Assembly: GCF_940670765.1 (NCBI RefSeq)
Contig: NZ_CALNVW010000037.1
Span: forward strand, 171,911-235,910
DNA: 64,000 nucleotides
Direction of reading: 5' to 3'
Source: Streptomyces sp. A 4/2
GTDB lineage: Bacteria; Actinomycetota; Actinomycetes; Streptomycetales; Streptomycetaceae
The notes beneath the pieces are model-generated. The model was given only the letters and a program-made list of their open reading frames with translations, had not been told where the DNA came from and ran no database searches. Shown one piece after another: positions 26,141-34,517 of this stretch. The number at the start of each line of letters is the position of its first letter. Position 1 is the first letter of the stretch. Made by a program: the position numbers and the translations under genes.

Positions 26141-26254
26141 GCCGCGCAGGTTATCCACCACCCCTATTCCGTGCGTGCCAGACCCCGTGACGCCGCCCCC
26201 CCCGTGCGCCAGGCGGGCTAAGTTACCCAGGACGGACAAAAGGGAGCAGGTGGC

Positions 26255-27028
26255 ATGGGTCACTGGTGGGACCGGAACATCGTGGAACCGGGCAAGCTCC
26301 CGCTGACGCTCGCTCTGCTCTCGTTCGTGCTGTCCTTCCTGATCGCGCGCACCGTGGCCCGGCTGATCCGGGCGGGCCGCGGCCCGTTCCGGAACGTGAC
26401 GCCCGGCGGGATGCACATCCACCACGTCGTCCCCGGCGTCGTCCTGGTGGTCATCGGCGGCTTCGGCGCGGTCACCAGCGGCACCCGGGGATGGGGCGCC
26501 GCGGTCTGTGCGGTGATCTTCGGGAGCGGCGCGGGGCTGGTCCTCGACGAGTTCGCCCTGCTGCTCCACCTGAACGACGTGTACTGGAGCGAACAGGGCC
26601 GCAAGAGCGTCGAGATCGTGGTCCTCACCGTGGCACTGGTGGGCCTGGTGCTCGGCGGGTTCCTGCCGTTCGGGGTCAACGAACTCTCCCCGGCCGAACG
26701 GCAGGACCGCGGGCTGTTCGCCGTGAACACCGTGGTGAACTTCGGCTTCGCACTCATCGCGCTGAGCAAGGGCAAACCCCGTACGGCACTGATCGGCGCC
26801 GTGGTGCCCTTCGTCGCTCTGGTCGGCGCGGTCCGGCTCGCCCGGCCCACCTCCCCGTGGGCCAAGCGCTTCTACCGCTCCCGGCACCGGACCCGCGCCA
26901 GAGCGACCCGGCGCGCCTACCGTCACGACAAACGCTGGGCCGGGCCCCGGCGCCGGTTCGAGGAGCTGATCGGCGGCGCCCCCGACAGGACGGAGCTGCC
27001 CGGCCGTGACCCGGGGCCGCGCCCCTGA
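26255..27028 (+). CDS. Integral membrane protein of unknown function
   Basis: 257 residues with about six membrane helices: LPLTLALLSFVLSFLIARTV, VVPGVVLVVIGGFGAVTSG, GAAVCAVIFGSGAGLVLDEF, IVVLTVALVGLVLGGFLPFG, LFAVNTVVNFGFALIALS and LIGAVVPFVALVGAVRLA. A conserved-looking NVTPGGMHIHHVVPG sequence with three histidines lies before helix two, and LDEFALLLHLNDVYWSEQGR after helix three. The C-terminus is a basic cytoplasmic tail. The ATG at 26255 has AGGGAG upstream. The gene ends inside the 3' end of the oppositely oriented rhomboid-like gene (106 bp overlap). I do not recognise a function. Confidence 0.82.
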   Translation: MGHWWDRNIVEPGKLPLTLALLSFVLSFLIARTVARLIRAGRGPFRNVTPGGMHIHHVVPGVVLVVIGGFGAVTSGTRGWGAAVCAVIFGSGAGLVLDEFALLLHLNDVYWSEQGRKSVEIVVLTVALVGLVLGGFLPFGVNELSPAERQDRGLFAVNTVVNFGFALIALSKGKPRTALIGAVVPFVALVGAVRLARPTSPWAKRFYRSRHRTRARATRRAYRHDKRWAGPRRRFEELIGGAPDRTELPGRDPGPRP

Positions 27029-27717
27029 CGCTGCCGGTCCCGCCAGGCCGAGAAGGCGCAGATCACGAGTGCCGCCAGGATCGCGGCGATGTGCTCCTTG
27101 CCCGCCAGGTTGTCCTTGACGACCAGCTCCAGGATCATCCCGACGATCACCACGCCCCCCGTCCACCAGGCCCGCAGCCGCCAGCAGAGATAGACGGCGA
27201 GACCCACCACTGCGGCCGAGGGGCCGGTGTCGACGATCAGCGCGTCGGACGCGGGAGTGCCGAACACGTGGTGGGGGCCCAGGGAGATGGCGACGCGTGC
27301 GTACAGCGTGCCGGCCAGCGTGGTGATGTACGCGATCACCAGCGTCCGCCACCACCCGATGCAGATCTCGGCGATGCTGAAGACCAGCAGGATCTGCGCC
27401 AGCGCGCCCCATACGGGCAGGTCCAGCGCCGGTACGAACAGCGACAGCGGCGTTCGCAGCAGCGCCAGCCAGAGCGGGTCGCGCGCCTGGACGAACCCTA
27501 TGTCGCTCACCGGCCCCAGGCCCCACGACTGGTTCTGCAGGATCTGGAAGAGCGCGGTCAGCGCGACCGCCCCGAGCGTCAGGGGGATGGCCCGCCACTT
27601 CCTGGTGACCAGCGCGTGCCGTACGACGGGGAAGAGCGGACCCCATTCGCGGCGGGCCGCCGCACGCAGGGCGCGCCCGGTCACCGTCTGGTCCCGAGCG
27701 GCTTGCGGTGCAGCCAT
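26923..27717 (-). CDS. Rhomboid-like membrane protein
   Basis: 264 residues, about six membrane helices. The region DTGPSAAVVGLAVYLCWR contains a Gly-Pro-Ser in a helix, and KEHIAAILAALVICAF gives a later intramembrane His, the spacing expected of a rhomboid Ser/His dyad. The usual GxSG is GPSA here, so it may be a rhomboid-like member with altered or no proteolysis. The ATG at 27717 lies inside the end of the upstream MprF-like gene, a 37-bp overlap that implies coupled translation. The C-terminus is Ser/Arg-rich and overlaps the converging membrane gene. Confidence 0.75.
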   Translation of the reverse strand: MAAPQAARDQTVTGRALRAAARREWGPLFPVVRHALVTRKWRAIPLTLGAVALTALFQILQNQSWGLGPVSDIGFVQARDPLWLALLRTPLSLFVPALDLPVWGALAQILLVFSIAEICIGWWRTLVIAYITTLAGTLYARVAISLGPHHVFGTPASDALIVDTGPSAAVVGLAVYLCWRLRAWWTGGVVIVGMILELVVKDNLAGKEHIAAILAALVICAFSAWRDRQRQGRGPGSRPGSSVLSGAPPISSSNRRRGPAQRLS

Positions 27718-29447
27718 GCGGGCAGCCCCGGTGCTTCCAGGAAGCCCTCGGCACGGGCCGATGCGACAGCGATGCGCAGCAGGTCTGCGCTCTTCTCGAA
27801 GAGCATGAAGCGTGGCTCCCAAATTGGCCGGTACTTGGCGTTGGCGCGGTACAGCGACTCGATCTGCCACCACCGGGAAAAGAAGGTGAGGAACGAGCGC
27901 CACAGCCTCAGCACGGGGCCAGCCCCGAGCTTCGAGCCACGTTCGAAGACTGATCTGAACATCGCGAAGTTCAGTGAGACCTGAGTGATCCCGATCTCCT
28001 TCGCCCGCTGCAGGAGTTCGATGATCATGAATTCCATCAGGCCGTTCTCGGCATCCCGGTCACGGCGCATCAGATCCAGCGACAGGCCCGCGGGGCCCCA
28101 CGGGACGAAGCTCAGAACGGCGCGCAACTCGCCTTCCCCGTCCGTGCATTCGAGCATCACGCAGCGTCCGTCGGCCGGGTCGCCGAGCCGCCCGAGCGCC
28201 ATCGAGAACCCGCGCTCGGTGGTCCCGTCGCGCCAGTCGTCGGCGCGGCGCACCAGCACGTCCATCTCGGCGTCCGGGATCTCCTCGTGGCGGCGGATCC
28301 GGACCGTGTACCCGGCGCGCTTCACCCGGTTGTACGCCTGGCGCACGGTGCGCATGGCGCGGCCGTCCAGGGTGAACTCGGCGATCTCCACGATCGCCTC
28401 GTCGCCGAATTCCAGCGCGTCCAGGCCGTGCCTGGCGTACACCGTGCCGGCCTCCTCGCTCGCGCCCATCACCGCGGGCAGCCAGCCGTGTTCGCGCGCC
28501 TCGGCCAGCCAGTTCCCGATCGCGCCCGGCCACGCCTCCGGATCGCCGATCGGATCCCCGGAGGCGAGCGAGACCCCGCCGAGCACCCGGTAGGCGACCG
28601 CCGCCTTGCCGGTGGGTGACCAGATGACGCTCTTGTCCCGGCGCAGGGCGAAGTAGCCGAGCGAGTCGCGCTCGCCCTGCCGGTCCAGCAGGGCGCGCAG
28701 CTGGTTCTCGTCCTGCGCGGTGATCGGGTCGACCGCACGGCGGGAGCGGAACGCCGCGTAGAGCACGGCGAGCAGCAGCAGGGTGGAGAGCGCGTTGATG
28801 GCGATGTCGACCCAGTTGGGCGTCTCGATCCCCTGGATGTGCGAGTCGTCGGGCACCAGCGAGACCAGCCGCATGAAGCCGTACCGCCAACGGCCCAGGA
28901 ACGTCGAACGGGTCTCGTCGTGGGCGGTGTTGGTGACGGTCACCAGCAGCGAGGCCAGCAGCGAGCAGACCAGCACCCCGCCGACGGCGACGGCCGCGGC
29001 GAGTTTGGGGTTGGAGCGGTCGCCCTTCGCGTAGTACTCCCGCCGGCCGATCAGCAGGGAGACCACGAAGGCCGTCGTCAGCACCAGCGAGACCCAGTTC
29101 TGCGGGTACCGGCGGAACTCCGGGAAACACATGGCGAGGCCGAGCACCAGCAGGAAGAGCCCGCTGATCACCAGGTTGAGGATCCAGGCGGCCCGCTTGC
29201 GGCGGCGCATGGTGATCGCCAGGAAGAGGGTGAACGCGCCCGAGGCGAAGCCCGCGGTCAGCATGTAGGGCGTGAAGTAGAAGTCGGTGTTGTGGCGGCG
29301 CAGGTCCTGGCCCAGGGAGACCCAGGCGGCACTCAGGAAGTTGATGAACGACACGGCGCGCAGATACCAGACGGCGAATGCCGCACTGCGGCGCGACCGG
29401 ACGCTGGTCAGGGGTGTGACCCCGGCGGATGTGCGGACTTCTCCCAT
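27681..29447 (-). CDS. MprF-like phosphatidylglycerol lysyltransferase-domain protein
   Basis: 588 residues. The N-terminal 240 residues hold about six membrane helices (for example YMLTAGFASGAFTLFLAITM, AAWILNLVISGLFLLVLGLA and AAVAVGGVLVCSLLASLLVT). The C-terminal half is a DUF2156/GNAT-like domain: LGYFALRRDKSVIWSPTGKA, YRVLGGVSLASGDPIGD, RMRTVRQAYNRVKRAGYTV-like sequence and EFMIIELLQRAKEIGITQVS. This is the aminoacyl-phosphatidylglycerol synthase domain of MprF/LysX proteins, which modifies lipids with amino acids and reduces sensitivity to cationic peptides. It has fewer helices than full MprF. The substrate is unproven. It overlaps the downstream rhomboid-like gene. Confidence 0.88.
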   Translation of the reverse strand: MGEVRTSAGVTPLTSVRSRRSAAFAVWYLRAVSFINFLSAAWVSLGQDLRRHNTDFYFTPYMLTAGFASGAFTLFLAITMRRRKRAAWILNLVISGLFLLVLGLAMCFPEFRRYPQNWVSLVLTTAFVVSLLIGRREYYAKGDRSNPKLAAAVAVGGVLVCSLLASLLVTVTNTAHDETRSTFLGRWRYGFMRLVSLVPDDSHIQGIETPNWVDIAINALSTLLLLAVLYAAFRSRRAVDPITAQDENQLRALLDRQGERDSLGYFALRRDKSVIWSPTGKAAVAYRVLGGVSLASGDPIGDPEAWPGAIGNWLAEAREHGWLPAVMGASEEAGTVYARHGLDALEFGDEAIVEIAEFTLDGRAMRTVRQAYNRVKRAGYTVRIRRHEEIPDAEMDVLVRRADDWRDGTTERGFSMALGRLGDPADGRCVMLECTDGEGELRAVLSFVPWGPAGLSLDLMRRDRDAENGLMEFMIIELLQRAKEIGITQVSLNFAMFRSVFERGSKLGAGPVLRLWRSFLTFFSRWWQIESLYRANAKYRPIWEPRFMLFEKSADLLRIAVASARAEGFLEAPGLPAWLHRKPLGTRR

Positions 29448-29523
29448 GAAACGCGATGATATGGGGCGCCGTGCGTCACGTCGGGGGTGTGTTGTGGCCG
29501 ACGGTCAGCCGCCGGCCACGGGC

Positions 29524-30750
29524 TCACTCCCCACCGTCCCCCACCGCGGTCTCCGCCGCCACCGAAGTCGCGTCATCCGCAGGGGATTTCGGCGAAGCTT
29601 CACTCGGCGTTGTCCCGCTTTCCGCCGTCTCTTCCGGTGTTGTTCGCTCGCCCGACGCCTCGCTGGACGTCTCGTCTGCGCCGCCGTCGGTAGCCGTGCC
29701 GTCGGTGGTGCGCTCCGGCAGTTCGGCCAGCAGCGCCGCCGTGGCCTGGACGAGCGGCAGCGCGAGCAGCGCCCCCGTGCCCTCGCCGACCGTCACCCCG
29801 TGGTCGAGCAGCGGGGTGAGTGCCATCCGGTCCAGTGCCTTCGCCTGGGCCGGTTCGCCGCTGACCTGCCCGGCCAGCCAGGAGTCGGGGGCGCGGAAGG
29901 CGGCCCGCTGGGCCACCAGCGCGCAGGCCGCGGAGACCACGCCGTCGAGGATCACCGGCACCCGGCGTACCGCGCACTGGAGCAGGAACCCCGTCATCGC
30001 GGCCAGATCGGCGCCGCCGACCGTGGCGAGCAGTTCCAGCTGGTCACCGAGGACCGGACGGGCCCGGCGCAGCGCGTCCCTGATCGCCGCACACTTGCGC
30101 ATCCACGCCAGATCGTCGATGACCGCGCCGCCGCGCCCGGTGACCACCGAGGCGTCCGTGCCGCAGAGCGCCGCGATCAACGTGGACGCTGCCGTCGTGC
30201 CGCCCACGCTCAGGTCGCCCAGGACGACCAGATCGGTGCCCGAGTCGGCCTCCTCGTCGGCGATGGCCATCCCCAGACGGACCGCCTGCTCGGCCTCCTC
30301 CGAGGTGAGCGCGTCCTCGATGTCGATCCGCCCGGTCCCGCGGCGCACCCGGTGCCGGACGACCTCGTCGGGCAGCAGTGCGGGATCGCAGTCCAGACCG
30401 GCGTCGACGATCCGCACCGGCACACCGAGCCTGCGGGCCAGCACGGCGACAGGGCTCTCCCCGTCGAGCACGGCCCGCACCAGCCGGTGCGCACTCCCGG
30501 CGGGCCGGGCCGACACACCCAGCCCGGCCACCCCGTGGTCGCCCGCGAACAGCACCACGCGCACCGTCTCGACGGGCCTGACCGGCGCCGCGGACTGCGC
30601 CGCGGAGAGCCACTCACCCAGTTCGTCGAGCCGGCCGAGAGCGCCGGGCGGAACGGTCAGCCGCTCCCGGCGTTCCTCGGCGTCGCGCCGTACGCCGCCG
30701 TCGGGGCGTTCGATCAGATCGGAGAAGTCGTCGAGATTCAGCGAGCTCAT
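29524..30750 (-). CDS. cobT: Nicotinate-nucleotide-dimethylbenzimidazole phosphoribosyltransferase
   Basis: 408 residues. Activates the lower ligand of B12 by making alpha-ribazole phosphate. Family features are ALGRLDELGEWLSAAQ, VVLFAGDHGVAGLGVSA, the GDLSVGGTTAASTLIAA loop and the C-terminal VGEGTGALLALPLVQATAAL with the catalytic Glu region. The ATG at 30750 starts MSSLNLDDFSDLIERPDGG. After the family domain ends near residue 355 there is a 50-residue tail rich in Thr, Glu, Ser and Asp that is not part of the usual enzyme. It is downstream of the CobU fusion, with repeats between them. Confidence 0.94.
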   Translation of the reverse strand: MSSLNLDDFSDLIERPDGGVRRDAEERRERLTVPPGALGRLDELGEWLSAAQSAAPVRPVETVRVVLFAGDHGVAGLGVSARPAGSAHRLVRAVLDGESPVAVLARRLGVPVRIVDAGLDCDPALLPDEVVRHRVRRGTGRIDIEDALTSEEAEQAVRLGMAIADEEADSGTDLVVLGDLSVGGTTAASTLIAALCGTDASVVTGRGGAVIDDLAWMRKCAAIRDALRRARPVLGDQLELLATVGGADLAAMTGFLLQCAVRRVPVILDGVVSAACALVAQRAAFRAPDSWLAGQVSGEPAQAKALDRMALTPLLDHGVTVGEGTGALLALPLVQATAALLAELPERTTDGTATDGGADETSSEASGERTTPEETAESGTTPSEASPKSPADDATSVAAETAVGDGGE

Positions 30751-30843
30751 TCGCCGAACAGTACCGGCAGCTTTCCTGGTGAGATGTCCATGGACCGCCC
30801 GGAGGGCCATACGTTCCACTGTGCGCCGGATTGTCACCCGCGG

Positions 30844-30913
30844 GCTTCTCACCCCCCGCTTCTCACCCCCCGCTTCTCACCCGCGGCCTTTCACCCCCCC
30901 GCTTCTCACCCCC
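30844..30913. repeat. 14-bp C-rich tandem repeat at the end of the cobU gene
   Basis: GCTTCTCACCCCCC occurs at 30844 and 30858, with variants at 30872, 30886 and 30901, a near-perfect 14-base period. The right end includes the last codons and the stop of the CobU fusion gene. On the coding strand each unit contains TGAGAAG, so the array repeats the stop-codon context. Confidence 0.85.
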
Positions 30914-32108
30914 GCAGTACGACGGCCTGCCCCGCGACGATCAGCAGCACGTGCTCGCACTCGGCAGCGAAGGCCGCGTTGAGCCGCCCCAGCTCGTCGC
31001 GGAACCGCCGGCCGGACGCGGTCGCGGGCACCACACCGGAGCCGACCTCGTTGCTGACGGCGACGACGGCGCGCTCCGTGGCCCGTACGGCGGCGACCAG
31101 TTCGGCCACCCGCGCGCGCAGCGCCGCCTCGCCGCCGCCCGCCCACCGGTCGTCGTCCCAGGCGCCCGCCCGGTCCATCGCGTCGGTCAGCCACAGCGAC
31201 AGACAGTCGATCAGCAGCGGAGGCCCGCCGTCCGCCAGCAACGGCGCCAGCTCGCAGGTCTCCTCGGTGCGCCACGACCCCGGCCTGCGCTCCCGGTGCA
31301 GCCCGACCCGGGACGCCCACTCGGCGTCCCCGTCCCGGGTGCCGCCCGTCGCGACGTACACCACCTCGGGGAAGGCTTCGAGACGCCGCTCGGCCTCCAC
31401 GGACTTGCCGGAGCGCGCCCCGCCGAGCACCAGGGTGCGGCGCGGCAGATCGGGCACCGCGTGATACTCGCCGACGATCAGCGTCGTCCCGTCGGGCACC
31501 GCCCGTGCCCCTGCGGCGGCCAGCCGCCGGTCCAGCTCGGCGCCCGGCGGCGCCTCGTGGCCCAGGTGGACGGCGATCACATCCGTCGTGGACCCGACGG
31601 CCCCCGTCGCCCGCAGCCTGGCCAGCGCGTCCGGGCGCCCGGTGACATCGGCGACGACCATCTCGTACGGAGCGGAACCGTCCTCCGAGAGCCCCGCCGG
31701 GGACGCGCCGGGCGGCAGGTAGAGCAGCCGCTCACCGCCCGGTGACGTCACCTCGTACCCGGTGCCGGGGGAGTCCATCGGCACCGCCCGCACCCGGTGG
31801 CCGCTGAGCAGCGTCAACACCCGCCCGTCGGCCACCCGGCCCGCGGACGGCAGCCCGGCGGGCAGTTCCACCGGAGGCCCGCCGTGCGGGTGGGTGAGCA
31901 GCACCTGGCGCACCCCGGTGAGCGAATGCCCGGCGCGGGCCGCGGCCAGCGCGGCCCCCGGAGTGAGGTCGAGCAGCAGGACGCCGTCCAGCAGCAGCGC
32001 GGTCGCGGCACGCGCCCGGTCGCCGCGGGCACTGGCGCAGGCGGCGCAGGGACAGTCGGGACGGGGCAGCCCGTCGGGGGCACCGGTGCCGAGCAGAGTG
32101 AGTTCCAC
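30906..32108 (-). CDS. cobU: PhnP-like metallo-beta-lactamase domain fused to CobU
   Basis: 400 residues. The N-terminal 215 residues resemble the PhnP type of the metallo-beta-lactamase fold: LGTGAPDGLPRPDCPCAAC matches its glycine-rich opening and cysteine zinc cluster. However, the HxHxDH motif has become THPHGGPP, so metal catalysis is doubtful. Residues 223-400 are a complete CobU: Walker A GGARSGKS at 229-236, VVYVATGG, LLIDCLSLWLTDAM, AVSNEVGSGVVPA and a final CEHVLLIVAGQAVVL. CobU phosphorylates adenosylcobinamide and adds GMP. The GTG at 32108 starts VELTLLGTG. It is upstream of cobT and probably co-transcribed. Confidence 0.9.
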   Translation of the reverse strand: MELTLLGTGAPDGLPRPDCPCAACASARGDRARAATALLLDGVLLLDLTPGAALAAARAGHSLTGVRQVLLTHPHGGPPVELPAGLPSAGRVADGRVLTLLSGHRVRAVPMDSPGTGYEVTSPGGERLLYLPPGASPAGLSEDGSAPYEMVVADVTGRPDALARLRATGAVGSTTDVIAVHLGHEAPPGAELDRRLAAAGARAVPDGTTLIVGEYHAVPDLPRRTLVLGGARSGKSVEAERRLEAFPEVVYVATGGTRDGDAEWASRVGLHRERRPGSWRTEETCELAPLLADGGPPLLIDCLSLWLTDAMDRAGAWDDDRWAGGGEAALRARVAELVAAVRATERAVVAVSNEVGSGVVPATASGRRFRDELGRLNAAFAAECEHVLLIVAGQAVVLRG

Positions 32109-32238
32109 GTATCCGATCCTCCCGCGCCCCCGCGCCCGGTGCGCGCCCGGCTACGCTGCCAGCAGGCCGTGATCCCGCCGGGGTCGACCCCGCGGGCGCA
32201 CGGCCGGGCCGAGACAGCGTGGCATCCAGGAGGCGGAC

Positions 32239-32478
32239 ATGGCGTGGACGTGGCGGTTCGAGAAGTCCGACGGTACGGAGACACAGCCCTCGGTGGTGCC
32301 CGAGGAGTTCACCACGCAGGGCGACGCGGAGTCCTGGATCGGCGAGGCGTGGAAGGAGCTCGCCGAGGGCGGCGCCGACCAGGTGCGGCTCTTCGAGGAC
32401 ACGACCGAGATCTACGGACCGATGAGCCTGCACCCCGAGGAAGCCGCAGAGCAGGCGGACACGGCCGACCAGGCCTGA
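32239..32478 (+). CDS. Small acidic conserved protein
   Basis: 79 residues, very acidic. It starts MAWTWRFEKSDGTETQPSVV and has an amphipathic middle (AESWIGEAWKELAEGGADQV) and a C-terminus rich in Glu, Ala and Asp. AGGAGG precedes the ATG at 32239, so translation is well supported. I recall similar short proteins in most Streptomyces at this locus but no function. It is divergent from the CobU fusion and is followed by a strong terminator. Confidence 0.82.
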   Translation: MAWTWRFEKSDGTETQPSVVPEEFTTQGDAESWIGEAWKELAEGGADQVRLFEDTTEIYGPMSLHPEEAAEQADTADQA

Positions 32479-32486
32479 CGGCGTAC

Positions 32487-32524
32487 GGGGAGGGGCGGCA
32501 CCCGGCCGGGTGCCGCCCCTCCCC
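32487..32524. terminator. Strong bidirectional terminator
   Basis: A perfect 38-bp palindrome (19-bp arms at 32487-32505 and 32506-32524) lies between the converging small acidic gene and the HtrA-like protease gene. In RNA it would fold as a long GC stem with a small loop. Confidence 0.85.
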
Positions 32525-32548
32525 GTGCCGGACCGTGCGCTCCGGCGC

Positions 32549-33643
32549 CTACATCGCGCCCAGCGTGACCTCGACCGTCTTCTTGGCGCTGTCGCGCTGG
32601 TAGCCGACCTTGACCTGCTGACCCGGCTTGTACGAGGCCAGCGCCTCGGAGAGCGCGGGCAACGAGGCGATCGGGGTGGTGCCCAGCTGGGTGATGACGT
32701 CCCCGGTACGCAGCCCGGCCTTCTCCGCGGCGCCGTTCTTCGTGACGGCGACCACCGCGACCCCGGCGGGCTGGAATCCGGCGTTGACGACGGACCGGCC
32801 GGTGATGCCCAGGGCGGCCCGGCCGGAGTTGGTGACCTTGCCGTCCTTGATGATCTGGTCGGCGATGTTCGTGACCATCGAGGCGGGGATCGCGAAGCCG
32901 ATGCCGGGCGCCGCGCCGTTGCCCAGCTGCGGGTCGGTCGCCGCCAGGGTGGGGATGCCGATGACCTTGCCGTCGAGGTTGACCAGGGCGCCGCCGCTGT
33001 TGCCGGGGTTGATCGCGGCCGAGGTCTGCACCATGTTGCCGATGGTCGCTCCGGTGCCGCCGTTCGCGCTGCTCTCGCTGACGGTGCGCCCGGTGGCGGA
33101 GACGATGCCCTGCGTGACGCTGCTGGAGAGCCCCAGCGGGGAGCCCATCGCGAGCACGATCTGACCCATGTCGACCTTCGACGACGGGGCGAACGAGGCG
33201 GGCTTGAGCTGGGAGGGCACCGTGTCGAGCTTGATGACCGCGAGGTCCTGCGCGGGGTAGCTGGAGACCAGCTTGGCGCTCAGCTGGGTGCCGCCGGTGG
33301 CCGAGGTGACCTTGAACTGCTTCGCGTTGCCGACCACATGGGCGTTGGTGACGATGTCGCCCTTGTCGTCGTAGACGATGCCCGAACCGAGGTCGTTGCC
33401 CGACACGATCTGGACGACGGAGGGCAGGACGTTCTTGATGACCTGCTCGTAGTTGGTCTGCAGGCCGCTGCCACCGTTCGACGACGACGCTGCGGGCAGG
33501 GCCGACGGCGTGGATCCGGAGCCGGGCGCCGGGGAGGAAGAACCGGCGCCCGAACAGCCGCCGACCAGGGCGACCGCACAGATCCCCGCGGTCAGGGGCA
33601 GCAGCAGTCGGTGTACACGGCCACGGTTACGGGAGGAGTCCAT
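32549..33643 (-). CDS. HtrA/DegP-like trypsin-family protease, lipoprotein, with PDZ domain
   Basis: 364 residues. The N-terminus is a lipoprotein signal ending in the lipobox LVGGC, with Cys30 the likely lipidated residue, so the protein sits on the outer face of the membrane. A Ser/Gly/Pro linker follows to about residue 60. The trypsin-like domain has His102 in TNAHVVG, Asp133 in QDLAVIKLD and Ser216 in GNSGGAL. A single PDZ domain follows at about 270-355 (GVAVVAVTKNGAAEKAGLRT). It probably handles misfolded envelope proteins. The ATG at 33643 begins the basic N-region. It is a single-gene unit ending at a strong terminator. Confidence 0.94.
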   Translation of the reverse strand: MDSSRNRGRVHRLLLPLTAGICAVALVGGCSGAGSSSPAPGSGSTPSALPAASSSNGGSGLQTNYEQVIKNVLPSVVQIVSGNDLGSGIVYDDKGDIVTNAHVVGNAKQFKVTSATGGTQLSAKLVSSYPAQDLAVIKLDTVPSQLKPASFAPSSKVDMGQIVLAMGSPLGLSSSVTQGIVSATGRTVSESSANGGTGATIGNMVQTSAAINPGNSGGALVNLDGKVIGIPTLAATDPQLGNGAAPGIGFAIPASMVTNIADQIIKDGKVTNSGRAALGITGRSVVNAGFQPAGVAVVAVTKNGAAEKAGLRTGDVITQLGTTPIASLPALSEALASYKPGQQVKVGYQRDSAKKTVEVTLGAM

Positions 33644-33719
33644 GCCCGTAGTGTCGCTTTTGCCGGATCAGGTCTGCCTGCGGTGTGAGCCGATCAGGGG
33701 AAGGCGTCAGGGGAGGACG

Positions 33720-34517
33720 TCAGCCCCGTACGCCGCACAGGTGCAGCAGCGCGGCCACGTTCTTGTACGGCTCGGTGCGCCCGGCGCGGTCCTCCGCGGC
33801 CAGCAGCTGGTCCAGCTCCTGGGCCGACGGCAGCTCCGCGTCGTTGGGCACGTTGTCGGTGAAGACCCGCACGCCGTACCAGGCGTGCAGCGGGGCCGCG
33901 ATCCCCGCCAGCGTGGCCGTCAGCGCTTCCAGCCGGTCGGCGCGCACCGTCAGGCCGAGCCGGTTGGTGTACGTGTCGGTGTCGAAGGCCGCCAGGGCCG
34001 TGGGCCAGTCGGCCGCCAGCCCCGGCCGCATCGCCAGTGCGTCCGCGTTGCGGACCAGCAGCGAGAGCAGCCCGCCCGGCGCCAGCATCCGGGCCAGGCC
34101 CGCCAGCATCCCGTCCGGCTCCGGCACGTACATCAGCACCCCGTGGCACAGCACCACGTCGAAGCTGCCCGGGAGGAAGTGCGCGCCGGTCTCCCGGCCG
34201 TCGCCGTCCAGCAGCCGCACCCGCTCGCGGATGCCCTCGGGCTCGGTGGCCAGCGCGTCACGGGCCACCTTGAGCATCACGGGGTCCGACTCCAGGCCGG
34301 TCACCGTGTGCCCGGCACGGGCCAGCCGCAGGGCCTGGGTGCCCTGCCCCGTACCGACGTCGAGGATCCGCAGGCGCTGTCCGACCGGGAAGCGGGCCGT
34401 CAGCTGCTCGTCGAGCTGGCGCGCCACGAGCTCCTGGCGGACGGTGTTACGCAGTCCGCCGAGGCCCTTCAGCCAGGCGGACGCGGCGCCGTCGAACCCC
34501 GAGGTTCCCGTGCTCAG
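33720..34517 (-). CDS. Class I SAM-dependent methyltransferase with a CTG start
   Basis: 265 residues. Motif I is LRILDVGTGQGTQALRLARA, followed by the acidic end of strand two (VTGLESDPVML), motif II (RVRLLDGDGRETG) and VVLCHGVLMYVPEPDGMLAG. The fold is complete but the substrate is unknown; the family is annotated as a plain methyltransferase. No ATG, GTG or TTG lies in frame before the conserved SGFDGAASAWLKGLGGLRNT region. The best start is CTG at 34517, which overlaps the TGA of the upstream DUF3043 gene as CTGA and has GGAG seven bases before it. Translational coupling is likely. Confidence 0.88.
   Translation of the reverse strand: MSTGTSGFDGAASAWLKGLGGLRNTVRQELVARQLDEQLTARFPVGQRLRILDVGTGQGTQALRLARAGHTVTGLESDPVMLKVARDALATEPEGIRERVRLLDGDGRETGAHFLPGSFDVVLCHGVLMYVPEPDGMLAGLARMLAPGGLLSLLVRNADALAMRPGLAADWPTALAAFDTDTYTNRLGLTVRADRLEALTATLAGIAAPLHAWYGVRVFTDNVPNDAELPSAQELDQLLAAEDRAGRTEPYKNVAALLHLCGVRG

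Noticed and set aside
30751..32238. Cobalamin riboswitch before the cob genes
   Set aside because: I looked for the B12-box (GCCACTG-like) core in the spacers around cobT, cobU and cobS and did not find it.
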